In this document: piece after piece, positions 33,604 through 46,756 of the stretch | Position numbering within the stretch: position 1 is the stretch's first letter | How the letters are laid out: every line of letters starts with the position of its first letter | Assembly (NCBI GenBank): GCA_949152475.1 | Contig: OX424558.1 | Coordinates: 41,036,751 to 41,100,750, forward strand | Reading direction: 5' to 3' | Source of the DNA: Terebella lapidaria | Taxonomy: Eukaryota > Annelida > Polychaeta > Terebellida > Terebellidae | Length of the DNA: 64,000 nt | The notes under the pieces: generated by a model | What the model was told of the DNA's origin: nothing | Seen by the model: only the letters and a program-made list of their open reading frames with translations | The model's database searches: none | Program-made: the position numbers and the translations under genes

Positions 33604-36342
33604 ATGGCTATCATAAACCCTGGACAATGGCGGACACTCGTGTTTGGTTTTGTATCCCTGGTGCTCGTGCTGACCAAATCCTTGCAGACTTCAGGTAATA
33701 CACCCGGAATTCGTGATAAGTTATATCTATAACTTTATAAATGTCCCTTCAGATCCATTATAAATGAGAACAAGTACTATACGAAGATATATTATACTCT
33801 GGAACACGTAAAGTGACCAATCCACACACTGGGACACTCAAATATCATGAATAAAGGCTAATGAAATGGTCGCTATATCTGACACCTATGTCTCACCTAT
33901 GATAACTACCCTCGCCCCCACCCAGAAGCTAAGACGGTTAGTCAGTGTCACGGCTCGCGATCCTTCACCTTCGTGTCGCTTTACTGCGGCTTCAAGAAGG
34001 TGATCCAGATTCAGAGAGCGTTCCATGGCGCGCACAAGAACGAGGTGATCTCGCACTGCGGGTACCTGGCCGAGGACTGCACCATGGATACCACGCACCT
34101 GTACGACTGGGGGCAGTGCGAGGGCAAACACAGCTGTGTACAGATGATCGATCCCAGACAGCTGGAACCGTGTCCCCAGAGACAGATGGCCTACCTACAG
34201 GTCCACTACGCATGCGTACCAGGTATCGATACTTTTTGGTTGAATACAAATTTGTTAATTGTACAATGTATTATAAAACGCACAGAAACAAAACATCACA
34301 GAAATAAATACTTTATCCCATTACTATGCTTGACGCAGGGACAGCGTACATAGCGCGCAAGTCAACCACCACGACAGAGCGTGTGACCGACCCGCCACCT
34401 AGCGTCGATATCAACCAGCTGGGAGAAGCCACGGACTTCCTGCTGCCAGTGCAAGGCAGGAAGCCAGAAGCCAGCCCACAGAAGCCAGGGAGTAGCAGCA
34501 CGGCTGCGATCTCCACCACACACAGCTCAGGTGCTGGTCTCGGGGAGAAAGGTGTTCCGGAAGATAATCCTGAACTAATAATTGTCGTATTGATCCAGAC
34601 GCCCAATATATCAAATACATTAATCGTTTTGGGATTATTGATCTCCCTACCTTCACATTATTTCATTCATGCTTAGCCTATACGTGCTTTCCTCATTCTG
34701 AAAGATATCTTGCTTCAATGCTTCTATACGCTTTGGTGTAGTTTTACTCCATATTTTTTCCACCCACAGACAGTAAGATGAACAGCTGCAAGGCTGAGTT
34801 TAACATTAGAAGTGTGTAACAATTGTTTCTGGACTATCTGACATTTGTGCAGCTGAGGCGTATTCGATTTGCACGAACGAGACATGGACAGCAAGTGAGG
34901 TGTCCATTACCAGCCCAGGCTTTCCAGACTTCTACCCCGCGGACACCGAGTGTCGGTGTGTCGTCAAGGGCCTGTCCGACTCCAAGGTACACTAACTCCT
35001 CAGTTTCCTCAACAGCTGTGGCCTAGGGTCATGTGAATCTGACTATCGACGTCATCAGTATTACCTACGTAAATCTATATAGTGAGTCACACCGATACAT
35101 GATTGGCCTTTGCTGTGCATGTGTGCAGTGCTGTCTGTGCATTGAGTAGTGTTGCCTGTACTCGCCAGGTGGCTGTGACGTACCAGGCGCTGTCCCTGGT
35201 GATGCGGGGAGGTCAGTGCGTGGATTGGCTACTGTTACAGTCCCTCGGCTTCAAGGACTCGGCCGCTGTCACTTGTGGCCAGATGCTGGGCAAGGAGAAG
35301 ACTCTGATGGGCAAAGGCAACTGGCTTCTAATGCACTTCCACACCGCTAGGGGCAGCACTGCGAGATCTACCAGTGACGTCAGAAACATGCAGGGCTTCA
35401 AGGTCAAGGTCAAAAGTAAGTGCCCCGTTCTCATCGTGTTTCCCATCAAGAAATGCGGATTCTGATTAAGCCACCATCACGGCCGTATTTTTTAACCACT
35501 ACAAGTATGTGTGTACCTCCCCGAACAGCACAGCCCAAAGGTCCGTTTGACATTCAGTGCTACCCAACACCCCCGGAAGTTCTGCAAACTCTCAAATATA
35601 AAGACAGTCAACGTGAGTAGACTATATCTATAACTCACATATTGGATCAATAACAACAGGACACAATCAAGATTAATTGCATTGTACAGAGATGAATTAT
35701 GATTCATGTTATTCCATTTTCAGTCGATATTAACAACAATACAATCGTACCTCGATTTGACATTAATGTGTTAGGTCAGGCGTCAGGTAACATAAACCAT
35801 GTTATATCTCGTGTTTGTTGGGTTTTCTGTAACACCTCGTCCATGTGGACATCTACTTCCTGTGATCGGCTGCGCGCGCAATCGCACCTGTCACTCTCAG
35901 TCTTTCACAACTTTCAGTGACTACATCTAGATATTCGGCTGTGTCTCTTGGTGATTCTTTGTCAGACTGTTTAAGCACAATGTCTCCACAGGCATTCTAC
36001 GATATCTCTAAACTTATACAATTAAGATATCATTTGGCTGAATGGCAGATGAATCTTTGAAGGATCATACTCTTATGTTTGGCAGTGGCGTGTCATTTAT
36101 ATTGCCTGTGAAAAGTGTGTGGTTCAGTGAATCGCCGAACCTAATTTAAATTTCTTACCCTAACCTAACTTAGAAGTGTTTGCAATATAATGAAACAGAT
36201 CTTTGAATGTGTTCATGTAATGCGATTTATCATTGACTGTTCCCTACTATTTCCAGGTTCCACGGGATCTGTCCACACTTCTGGTTCACTCTTAATGTGT
36301 GTTGTCTTGTTGCTGGCGGCCCAAGTCTACAGCCCAGCATGA
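33604..36342 (+). CDS. LCUB-B: GPI-anchored lectin-CUB protein, eight exons
   Basis: Exons: 33604-33694, 33926-34222, 34339-34530, 34853-34986, 35169-35415, 35529-35612, 35724-35786, 36257-36342; 397 residues; phases 1,1,1,0,1,1,1. Residues 1-30 form a signal peptide (TLVFGFVSLVLVLTKSLQ). The lectin domain is at ~37-129 (SQCHGS, FKKVIQIQRAFHGAH, YDWGQCEGKHSC, YLQVHYACVP). A S/T/P-rich spacer exon (130-193) separates it from the CUB domain, unlike LCUB-A. The CUB domain (~194-320) has CRC, GQCVDWLLLQ, TCG and a phase-0 intron inside. Two short exons form a second linker. The C-terminus (TSGSLLMCVVLLLAAQV...) fits a GPI signal. The two small linker exons (35529-35612, 35724-35786) are the least certain; frame and phases support them. 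Confidence 0.78.
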
Positions 36343-36602
36343 CCCTGGCAAGGGAAAGCCACTTGACGATATCACCAGCTGAGAACGAATCACAATCTTT
36401 CAAATGATTTATGTGTTTGTATATATATGGAAGGTATGATATTATATATGTATCAACAACTTGTAATATTTTAACTTAGGGATCTACTCAATTCCAACAT
36501 ATTTGTACATCAACAACTTAATGGACTCAGTCGGAGACATCAAGAATATTAACTATTAACTGCATATATATTCGTCAATTATTACAAAACCATATTTGTG
36601 TG

Positions 36603-36668
36603 AATAAATATGACGGTGTAAATAATAGAAACACCCAACGCATAACTTTGTAATATGTGCCCAATAAA
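36603..36668 (+). terminator. Poly(A) signals of LCUB-B
   Basis: AATAAA at 36603-36608 and 36663-36668, 260-325 bp after the stop. Confidence 0.45.
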
Positions 36669-36737
36669 TATTTTGTATCAAAAATGTTTTGTGTGTCTCA
36701 ATCCGTTTATGAATTCCAGATTTTAGAAACCACTGTT

Positions 36738-38045
36738 GAACCTGCAAATATAGTAATTCCCGCAAATATATTACATCCCACAAATTTCAAAATGATTTCC
36801 AACAATTGTTACAACATCCCACAAATTTAGAAAACATTTCCCACAAATGATAGAATTTCTTGCAAATATGGTTCCCACAAATGTTCGAAAGTATGAAATT
36901 ATTTACTTGGTATAAACATATTTATTGAATGAAGACAATACATCGACCAGCAGGGTCGCCCCTATTTGAAGGTCTCTGCTTGTAACATATATACACAGTG
37001 CTATATAACAGAATAACAAATTATTTATTTCATTTGTTAGACCTGAAAAAAGCTCTCAAATGTAGCACCATTTTCTTTCCATTTCCACGAATGTATCATG
37101 ACCTTGATACTGCATCCTACTTATGAACGTTTTTTGTAATCTCAAATCTGTATAAGGAAACACAAATGGTAGCAATTAAAGTCTGGCTATTCCCCTGTCG
37201 GTTACGTACTGGACCATCCCTCACATAACTGATGTACATCAGATGTACCTCCCCAATCTTCCAAATCTGCAATTTCCCTTGCACTTCATGGGAGGAAAAG
37301 GATAATCTAAAGTACTCGTAGATATGCTGATTGTTTCCCCTACTATGCCTACCAGAGGTTACATATCTGATTATAAAAACAATCAAAGTGTTTTTAAGCC
37401 ATTAGCCATTTTTAAACGGAATAGTGATAGTGGATGGTGTTAGGAAATGGTGCACCCAAATGGGAAGTTTTACACATATATCGATTGCTGTGTGACCTTG
37501 AATTTGATCTTTAAAGACCTTGAAAGGTCAACATGGCCATATCCTATATAGAAAAAGGCCATTTTGAGACTTTGTCAGCTCACTAATTGCTGTATATTTA
37601 TTTGATAAATTATCTGGTCATAGGGCTTGTAAGTCACGTGCCGTTACGGTGTGATTCTGGTGGCAAACAAACATACACCTTTTGTGTTACCTGAGTGATT
37701 CGAGCTTTGAATGGAGTTGTTCTACTCGTGTGTTTGTATGCAACGGGAAATCACACCATGACATCACTTGATTTACCATCACTATTGGGTTATTTTTTGT
37801 TGGTTGTATATTCGAGGGAAATTATTTGAAATAGGTGTAGCATTTGCAGGAAAGTGAAATTTGGGTTTTAACATTCTAAGTGGATTACATTTACTATTTT
37901 TATTTTTTTACATTTGCAAAAAGATTTATTTTAGCATTTGAGGAAATGTTTATCACACTTGAAGGAATTTTGCAACGTTTGTGGGACATGTTTGATACAT
38001 TTGAGAGTTTTACCATTGGCGATAATGACTACATTTGCAGGTTCA
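36738..38045. mobile_element. TIR element with CATTTGTGGGA-type subterminal repeats
   Basis: GAACCTGCAAATATAGT at 36738 is mirrored by ACTACATTTGCAGGTTC ending at 38045 (one mismatch). The left arm has repeated CCCACAAAT motifs (36778-36890) and the right arm the complementary ATTTGTGGG/CATTTGCAG motifs (37840-38040). The 89-codon minus-strand ORF at 37117-37386 has no recognised domain. Confidence 0.6.
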
Positions 38046-39740
38046 GCCATTAAATATGTATGTATCCATGTTTATATATCTCCACAATAAGGTCTGGACT
38101 AAACTGACTATAGCGAGACACATATGATCCCAAACATATTTTTTTTTTTAAAAACTAGGTCTCTGAACCAAGCAAGGTACCATACCAGACACTGTTAGTA
38201 AAGTTCGATGTGAATTCATGACCAGGCGTTCTGTGAGAGTGACAATTTTCCTGACCCGTCACGAAATCCCAAGCACAAGGTGTATAATGCAACCAGATTC
38301 AGACCACGACCATAAAAACTCGCCAAAATTGTCAATAATCTCATCGAAGTGAAACAACTTTGTTCGAAGCTGATTAGTTATCATCAAAATTTATTGCAAA
38401 ATGTTGTCTAAAAAAGCGCGTATCTTACTTAAAATCTGTGATAAGTTTCGTGAAACAAAATTGTGAAACAATCACATAAAAATTCAACTACATGGGTGCG
38501 TGACCACATAGAATGGGGACTTCTCGAACCTCATCCCAGATTATTGTGATGATCAACCGAAATCAAGTTCCTATGTACACGTATGAGTTCCTTTAATGCT
38601 TACAGGATTTACAACACATCCTATGTATACGCTTCAGAAAATGGAAAAACTAGGAATTTCAAGACTGGAATTTCACTTTTAGTTCCGCACTTTCCTGAAT
38701 GTTTTAATTACTCAGATACTAAGGCCGAGTGCTGATGTTCCATTCTAAAATAAAGTGTGAGAGCAGCAATAGACCCTATGTCAGCTAATTAGGAGTTCAA
38801 AAATAGATCTGCCAACAATGGAGCATATTTTACAAGGTCATCCACACTTGTAGTGATGCTGCACTCGGCTCTATGTCTGCTACTTTGGAGCACAACAAAT
38901 AAAACTGCCAACAGCGGAGCACATTTTACAGGGTGAACCCTATCTGTAGGGATGTAAATCAGTCTTGTGCCACAAAAGAGTAAGCAGGATGTGTGTTGAC
39001 AACATCCATTTTATATGTACGGGAGAACATTTAACAACTGAAAAGTTTTTGAAAAAATGTTACTTGGTATTGAAGACTTCAATTCTGAATGTTGTGCACG
39101 GGATGGGAAGGACAAAATACTCTAGAGAGTATATGAACATGCAGGCTACACATGATCCATCAATAACTGAGAGTTTTTCCACATTTATATAATGTCGTTG
39201 TGCTCAAAACTGGAAAGTAAATGCAGACACTACCTTAACTATGCATTGGTTAAAATCACATATTTCGCGAAAACGCATCTAGAGGCCTATCTCCAGCTTA
39301 TTGCCTTACTCTGATAACACTGACCTTTGTTTACAATAACAGGCTGATCACACGTTCATGAGGCAATTTTAGTACCAAAACACCTGAGCATATGTGCCAA
39401 ATAAAAAAAAAAACAATTGTCACTGCTTGTTTCTATGGGACGTCACATGCGCGGGTCAGCAAGCGTGTCGCCATGGTAACCATTAACTGAAGCCTATTTA
39501 AGTATGGTGACAGATGGCGCCTGATGAAATAACATACCTGGCGACATACCATTGTTAACCCGGGGTCTCTCTGTTGTTATTTGGACACTGTACACTTGAC
39601 CAATTCAACATGTTCGGGGTTTATTTTCTGGCGAATCTTCGTGTCCCCTGTCCACCCTAACACAGAAAGTTTTCAGACATGGATATTTTTCAGCATAATA
39701 TATAGGACTTTTGTCAGAACGGAAGTGAACAAACACGGAA
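38046..39740. other. Intergenic, nothing recognised
   Basis: No convincing exon. The last ~200 bp before 39741 should contain the LCUB-C promoter and 5'UTR. Confidence 0.45.
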
Positions 39741-42700
39741 ATGTCAACCTGGCGACATACCACGTTATTAGTTGTTCTCCTTCGCGTTTGTGCTGTTGTG
39801 TTCGGACAAAATGAAGGCGAGTATAAATACAATCCCTAAGAAAACTGAATCGTAGAAGAAAACTGAAACATACATATTTGCTTAGTAATCAGAGCAATAA
39901 CGGTGTTTGGTAAATACTTTGACTAAATACTTTGCCACGATCCCGTCATGCAGTGTTTGATGTATCAGAGTTCCCACGTGTCCGGACGGCGAGTCAGTGT
40001 TTTCACGTGGCCGGGATCCCGACGGTACAGTTGCGGTGTCCAGGCGGTCAGCTGGTGCGGATCCAGCAGCCGTTCTACGGGGCGCCGCCCAGTAACGCCA
40101 GCTGTGGGTACACGGCGGGCGCCGGCCACTGCGTACAGCTGACTGACATGACCGACAACTGCATGGGCCGCTACATCTGCTCTGTCTACATCAGCAACCC
40201 ATTCCTCGTCACCTGCCAGACATACGCCAACTACATGCAAGTCAACTACACTTGTGTTCCCAGTAAGACACGCCAACACCACCACAATAACAACAAAAAC
40301 AACAACAACAACAATAACTGTCACAGTCACACACACCATCAACAACAGCAAATACTGAAGAACTTTTAACTTTCTGGTAAAAGAAATTTGAGAAAATCAA
40401 GTTAAGGCGTCAGTATTGATAATACATGGTATATATTTCCACCCCATGCCCCTTAGAGCGGCGGATATTCGACATGTGTCAGGAGCATACGATGACAACA
40501 AGACACGGCTTCTTGAGCACTCCCAACTACCCGGATGCTGACTACGGTCCGAACCAGCACTGCCGGTGTCGGCTTCAAACCCAGGACTCTGGCATACTGC
40601 TTCAGGTCTGTAACAGCTGAGCTAAATTCCGATCCCCGGCCGACACCAATCAAATACCCTCTGTAATTGGATGCACGAGACACCAATTTGTAACAGCTCA
40701 GGGCACTTTCCTGTAATTGTTCAAGCGTGCCAGGTGAATCATTATCATTGTCAAACTGATGTAATGTAAACTGTCCTCTAGCACGACTCAGCCATATGTA
40801 GTAATTGTCACAAATGTTTTAGTTACATGGGCTTCATGAACACGCTGAATGGAAGCTGAAAAAAAAATCGTGAAAGCACAGACGAAAAAAATAAATTTGA
40901 GGAAGTATTATGCGTAGATAAAAATGAAATAGATCCACAATTAGTTCCACAAAAGAGTTCCACAATTCATTTGTGTCTAACAGGAATACGTTGACCCTGT
41001 ATATGACTCCCGCAGCTGTTGGACTTTAGCATCAACCACACGGAGCCGGGTGTGTGTGACACTGATTACCTGCGGGTATCTGACTGGGGAACCAAGTGTG
41101 GCTACATCAACCCCCACCGCCTCCCGGAGTCCCTCAGCTTTAACAAACAACAGGTTTTCCTGGAGTTCCGCTCGGACGCCAGGCATCAGGCGCGAGGCTT
41201 TTGGATAGAGTTCAACGGTACGACAGCGGTGTATATTTACCGTATTAGACATTGGTAGTAACTCCTCCTCTCCTCTCCCTAAAGAATTCGAATTTAAAAA
41301 AAAAGGCTTATACTGAACGTGTCATGTGTAATGTACCTGTTGTCAGGCGCAGAGGGCGGTAAGGTCAAGCTCACGTGTACATCCACCGACCTGTCCGAGC
41401 ATGGTCACAGAGAGGAGATTCCCCCTGAGCGGGGAATCCCCGGCAGTGTGGACCCGAGCCTGGAAATCGAGGAGGCGGCGCCGACCGAGAATGGGCTGGT
41501 CATCATCGAGGACGACCTGGGGGAATACAACCTGGCTGACGGCAACCACATACAGCAGTCAGAGGAGAGTCTAGAGACCGTCCACAAACAGCAGCCGGAG
41601 GACAGTCTAGAGACCGTCCACAAAGTCAAGCAGAGCAGCCTTGACAAAACAGCCGACCACAACGAGGTATCCAGCAAGACTGGGGGTGACGTCAGGGACG
41701 AGGGAAGCGACGACAAGAATTACGACATCGACGAAGGTATCTTCTTCCACTCAGGCAAAACATAATTTCACTGCATATTTTCCGTTGCTTGCCTAATTTG
41801 CAGTCGACTTCTCTATATTGTGTATGTTTGATGACTGACATATTTTCCGTCAAGTAATTTGTATTTGATGGCTGAATGGAAATGACTGTCTGTGGTGTGT
41901 TTCAGTTGAGATTATCACTGGGATCGTGGTGGGAGTCTTGATCCTTATTGCCGTCATCATAATCATCGTCCTCGTCTTCAGGAGGTCAGAGTCTCGCAGC
42001 ACCCATCACGTGGTCATACTGCAGTCATTGTGTGTTTTTAGGTTACCATATTATGGTCCTATAACCTATTGTCATGGCGTTGCATCCGTCGGCCGTCCGT
42101 TGTCCGCCCATCGTCCGTCCACATTTTTATCTTTAAAGTTTACAGGCGATTTTCTCAAAAGCTGTCTGATCAGTTTTGCGATTTTCATTCCAGAAGATTC
42201 CACTCATGTACCTACCTTGATGTGTATGAGTTTTGTTGCTTGTTTGTTTGTTTTTTTCCTTGAATCGCCGGTCCGTGCGTGGCGGCCGAAATAAAAAAAA
42301 ATTGCCCCAAATCGCGTTACTATCCATTTTGGGCCATTTCTAGGCAAAAAAAAAAATTCACCCTTTCGAAAAAAATTGGACTTTTTTCCCTCATAATGGG
42401 AGCTGCCACAAATGTACTCACACAATGCCTGAAGATAGAGCTTAGATATTGGCACTTTCAAAGAGGATGTCATGTATGACGTGTGGTGACCTTGAATTCG
42501 TGTGGTGACCCTGAATTTGACCTTCGGCGACCTTGGAAGGCCAAAACACCCATTTTTAGTCAAAAATGCCTAAATTTGCCTCTACAGATAAAATGCCTGT
42601 AGATAGAGCTGGAACAGCTAATGATGACCTTGAGCTTGACTTATCTTTTGGTGACCTTGATCTTGAATTAAGATGACCTTGAAATGTGTAAATTGTCCTC

Positions 42701-43010
42701 TGTTGATAAAATACTTGTTGATAGAGCTTATATGTTTGTAATGGTGACAACGAAGTTCACAAAGATTACCTTGAGATCAAGGTGATATTTCACCTGCAAT
42801 GCCCAAAACCAAAATTGTCCGGCAACCTATCTTAGCCCTTGGGCTAATTTTTATCATCATATCATCTTAATTATTCATGTTTCAGTGTATTTTTGCTATT
42901 GTTTCACAGGTGATGTTTGTAGCCGAATCTGCTTGAACCGGCCGGACCTAGGACCAAAAGACTGGGCCCATTGGCACTTCATTGTACGTAAATATATGGA
43001 TTCATTTTGA
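39741..43010 (+). CDS. LCUB-C: transmembrane lectin-CUB protein, seven exons
   Basis: Exons: 39741-39816, 39954-40262, 40457-40605, 41016-41217, 41347-41736, 41906-41984, 42923-43010; 430 residues; phases 1,1,0,1,1,2. Signal peptide 1-22 (LLVVLLRVCAVVFGQ). Lectin ~32-128 (ASQCFHVAGIPTVQLRC, CMGRYICSV, YMQVNYTCVP). CUB ~135-245 (HGFLSTPNYPDADY, CRC, CDTDYLRVSDWGTKCG) with a phase-0 intron. Acidic linker 246-375 with a 12-residue direct repeat (EDSLETVHK type). TM 379-399 (ITGIVVGVLILIAVIIIIVL). The tail of ~30 residues (CLNRPDLGPKDW) resembles LCUB-D. Intron 1 appears to use a GC donor (AAG|GCGAGT); the nearby GT would break the frame. For the last exon an upstream AG (42909) would give a stop right after the TM. 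An acceptor at 39968 is an alternative for exon 2. Confidence 0.78.
42050..42850 (+). repeat. Repeat sequence in LCUB-C intron 6
   Basis: Starts with a GTCCGTCC-rich stretch, then has about three diverged ~130-bp units marked by (A/T)GCCTG(T/A)AGATAGAGCT and TGACCTTGA. Related fragments occur near 47.9-48.2 kb. ORFs here are shadows. Confidence 0.5.
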
Positions 43011-43094
43011 TTCGGAACGACTCAGTTGCACCCGATGTCCCGAGTTACCTCTGGCACTGATGGTGATATTTAATGGAAAGCTTGTCCGTGGTAG

Positions 43095-43100
43095 AATAAA
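43095..43100 (+). terminator. Poly(A) signal of LCUB-C
   Basis: AATAAA 85 bp after the chosen stop codon, which supports the last exon at 42923-43010. Confidence 0.6.
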
Positions 43101-43957
43101 GACAATACTACAATATGTCCTGGGCTGATTCTCTGCAACGATAAATTAGTACTCGTGTGTAAATATCTTCAGTTGAAATGTGTGCTTGTACATATAATTT
43201 ATTTTTGATGACACTGGATTGCTAACCATATTAACAATTCATGAATAATATTTGAATCTAGTCTTCTCAGTTAAGGATAGAGTTTCTGTATACAAGTCCA
43301 ATTAGCCGGTCCAAATGTGATAGTTATAACTATACCCATGCCTACCTTCAACGTTTGGATTTTCTAGACATCTGTACCCATTTATGCACTTGTACTAAAG
43401 AAATTGACTATTTTGTGCAATAAATTGCTTTCTTGGAATTGTGTGATTTCCATCATTGTAAACTGTATTCGCGAGTTGGCATACGATGTGACGATTTCAC
43501 GTCTGTGGCACCGCTATTGAGCATTGGATGTTGTCACATTAAGTTGGGCTTGTTACATTTAGGGTCGATGTCACATTTAGCGGTGCCACACACGTCCTCG
43601 TCCAAATCTACAACAGTTGATTACAAAATGTACAAAAGGAATGACAGCAACTGTGACACATTACCACGGGAACACATGGACTATTTCTTGCAAAGTTCCG
43701 CAGAATACATATACAACTGTTTATAATTCAAAACAAAGTTACACGGAATTTCAATCAGGGTCATTATCATGGGTTCACTTCACAATGCTTTAGAAGTAGG
43801 CACTGGAGCCTTAGTTTCATCTCAGCAAATCACGAACAACGCACAATGAACATGGAACCAGTACCCAAGTACAAAGTATTTCGAGAGAACAAAGCCAAGT
43901 CCGTTATCCAATCTCGATGTCCAGGGTCAGTCAAAATTGTTAATATTGTAGGGTACT

Positions 43958-46756
43958 TCATAAAGAGGTGAAATCAGGTGTTTCAGAAAGAGTTTTCCCT
44001 GCCCCACATATGGCACCAGTCAGTAATTCCAAAACATTAACGTGCAAAAGGTCTTGCTGCATGCTGGTGACAGATTTACTGTACTTATCAACCAGATTGT
44101 GATGACGTGCATAGAATTTCCTGAAAGTAGCTATTAGTCTCGTTATAACATATCCTTTCCGCAGCAGTTTAGAGACTAGGTAGCTGGGAACTTCAGTGAC
44201 CAAAGTCCTCATATATGCAACTAGCTCTTGAATAGCGTATGAGTTGTGGAACAAACACGCAATATTCTGGCGCCATAGGAATGTTGCTGCTTAGAAAAGT
44301 GAAATTAACTATGGAAAGATTGAAATCATCACTCTTGTCATATGATCTAATCATGCCAATTGACAAGATAGAATCATCATCAATCTCCAATCTAAATAGT
44401 TGGAAAAATAGAGGAGTCTGTGGTATCTTTAATTTCGAGTTCCTTGGGATATATGACACCCAAATGATCACCAAACTTGGGATTATTCAATGACAATACA
44501 TCAGTTATATATAGGAAAGTGAAATTAAAGCTGCTAGTTAGCTTCTTAGATTCTCCTCTTTGTAGATGTTGAATGAAATCTTACTCATATGAGTATAAAA
44601 ACAGGTCTGCTAGTAACGGTGCACAATTTCTACCATAGGAATACCAATAGTGTTGTTGAAATAGTCGACCACTAAACTCCACAATGATATTATCAATCAT
44701 AAAATTAACCATACTCACAAAATCTGTTTCGGTATATTAAATCTTAATCATTTTTAACAAAATAAGCTGTATTATTAATGATAACTGTAATAGGGGTGAG
44801 GGCAGGGCCCTCGGTCAACCACAGTTAACAACGGTAGTTCGAGTCTAATCTTTATTGACGCATCAACCAAATAACCCTGCAAGTACAGAACAGGTATTAC
44901 TACATTGTCATATATTATATTGCCAATACACAACAGTAATAAACGATTAACTCAGTATTGCACTGCGAACAGCGTCAGATTATGCTAGACTCGAAGTATT
45001 AATTAACCAATGTAAACCTCTAACGTATATTCCAGTATGCCTGAGACACACGTAATCACAGTCACTCAGTACACATTCACACAGTGCATTCACACGTATT
45101 AGGTCCAACATCAAACCTAGCAGTGTTTGTGCTTACCCCAGTTAATGGAGGTTTAGGTTGATAAATCCAGGATGGTGCGTGATGATGATCAAGATGATCT
45201 AAAATACAAGATAACCATATGTAAATGCAAATACACTATGATGCGAATATCACTCTAGCACATCGGAGCCAGGTGTCAAACACTGAATTACCGAAAATGA
45301 CTAAAGCGCCAACTGGCATAATATGAACGCTCTCAAAGCACTTACGATGAACGAATGGGTGCCAAGAAATACGGGGGTTCATGAGTTTCCCTGTCATTTT
45401 TGTTTTCTCTCACTTCGTATGCCTGATATGACTTTCTGTCCCCGGACTATGAGATTGGATAACGGACCCTGTTTTGTTTGCTCGGAATACTTGATACTGG
45501 GTATTGATTCCACGTCTATTACGAATAGTCATGATGATGGATTGACCATCAAATCAAGAGCCGTATGTTGAATATTCCGCTCAACAGATATGGCGACCTG
45601 CCAACAATGTCAAAGTCAAAGTCACAACGTATCTTAAAACGATATGCAGTCAAGACCGTAGATTTCGTTCTTGCCAAAGTAGGCTCAGTGCGTATTCGAT
45701 TAATGTCAACCTATGACATAACAATCATTTATGTACTGATAACGACATTGTCTTTTTTGGGAGAAAAAAGAATAATGCATAAGTTTTTGAATCGAGACTG
45801 TAGTTCTGCATGAGGTATTGTGGTGTAGAGAGTGGAAACGTCAAGAGAGTGGAAAATGTTTTGATGAACGTAACTTTAGTAAGTGTGTGAGTGTGTAGAT
45901 ATTGCAACAAAGATTTGGAATGTTTTAATATCTACATCTGGCTTATGCCTCTTCTAGTATAGATAGTTTTGCAGTATATTGGGGGACCACTGTTTAATTT
46001 TGGGCAATATACCAATAAGTAGTTTAGAGAGAGCTTTGGTTGAACATGATGACAAGCCTGATATATACCTTTGTTCGTATCGATTTTTGTGAAACTTTTG
46101 GATCCAGTATAAACTGGGTAGTTTGGAATCTTCACAAGAAATAATGATACCAAAATGATGCAATACAGACAGCTGATTAGACAATAAATCCTGTTTTGAT
46201 ATACATGCATTACTATCCTGGTATATCCATTAGAATTGTTGTTGTTTGAAATATCCAGTTTATTACATAGACATTAGATATAGTATGCCATACAAACAAA
46301 CAAAAATATTATCAGATGCTTTATCATCCGGAACGATGACAAATGTTTCTTGGAGTTTCAACAAACAATCAGCAACCACCGGATCATCAAAGACAGAACT
46401 GCTTTTAATACTGCTTGATTTTGACAAAACGCGAATGCGTTTACCTAACAATGATTTAATTTGTTTAACCCATTCTGACAGAGAATCAGTTTCTGCCTTT
46501 TTGCCTTTTTTGTCCACTTTCTGGCATGTTCCTCAGCTGCCTCCATGACTTGATTGAATTTATACCTCCATGAAAATAACTTGGGTTCCCTATATTTGAA
46601 ACCTATGTGCAATATATCTCCCAACGTTTGGACAATATATCTTTCTTTGAACAATATATCTTTCATTAAAAGTAGGCACTGAAGCATTAGTGTCAACCAA
46701 AAAAAACCGTAGGATTGGCATATTGATATCATAATGAATTCAACAATTAAAAACAT
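43958..46756 (-). mobile_element. Degenerate reverse-transcriptase element, minus strand
   Basis: Reading the minus strand from 46756 downward gives pieces of one RT polyprotein in order: EEHARKWTKKAK (46.5 kb), DDPVVADCLLKLQETFVIVP (46.35 kb), SLYWIQKFHKN plus SSCSTKALSKLL (46.1 kb), VSTLYTTIPHAELQSRFK (45.8 kb), IGIPM..NCAPLLADLFLYSYE across a frameshift (44.6 kb), ELEIKDTTDSS (44.4 kb), YDKSDDFNLSIVNFTFLSSN (44.3 kb) and QLIRYSRASCIYEDF. The YADD equivalent is ITDV, and frameshifts are many, so it is dead. This lineage is common in marine invertebrate genomes; I cannot assign it firmly to Penelope-like or LINE classes. Confidence 0.75.

Noticed and set aside
34758..34820. Possible small extra exon in LCUB-B before the CUB domain
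   Set aside because: A CACAG|ACAGTAAG arrangement leaves almost no exon, and the 34530 to 34853 join is already in frame.
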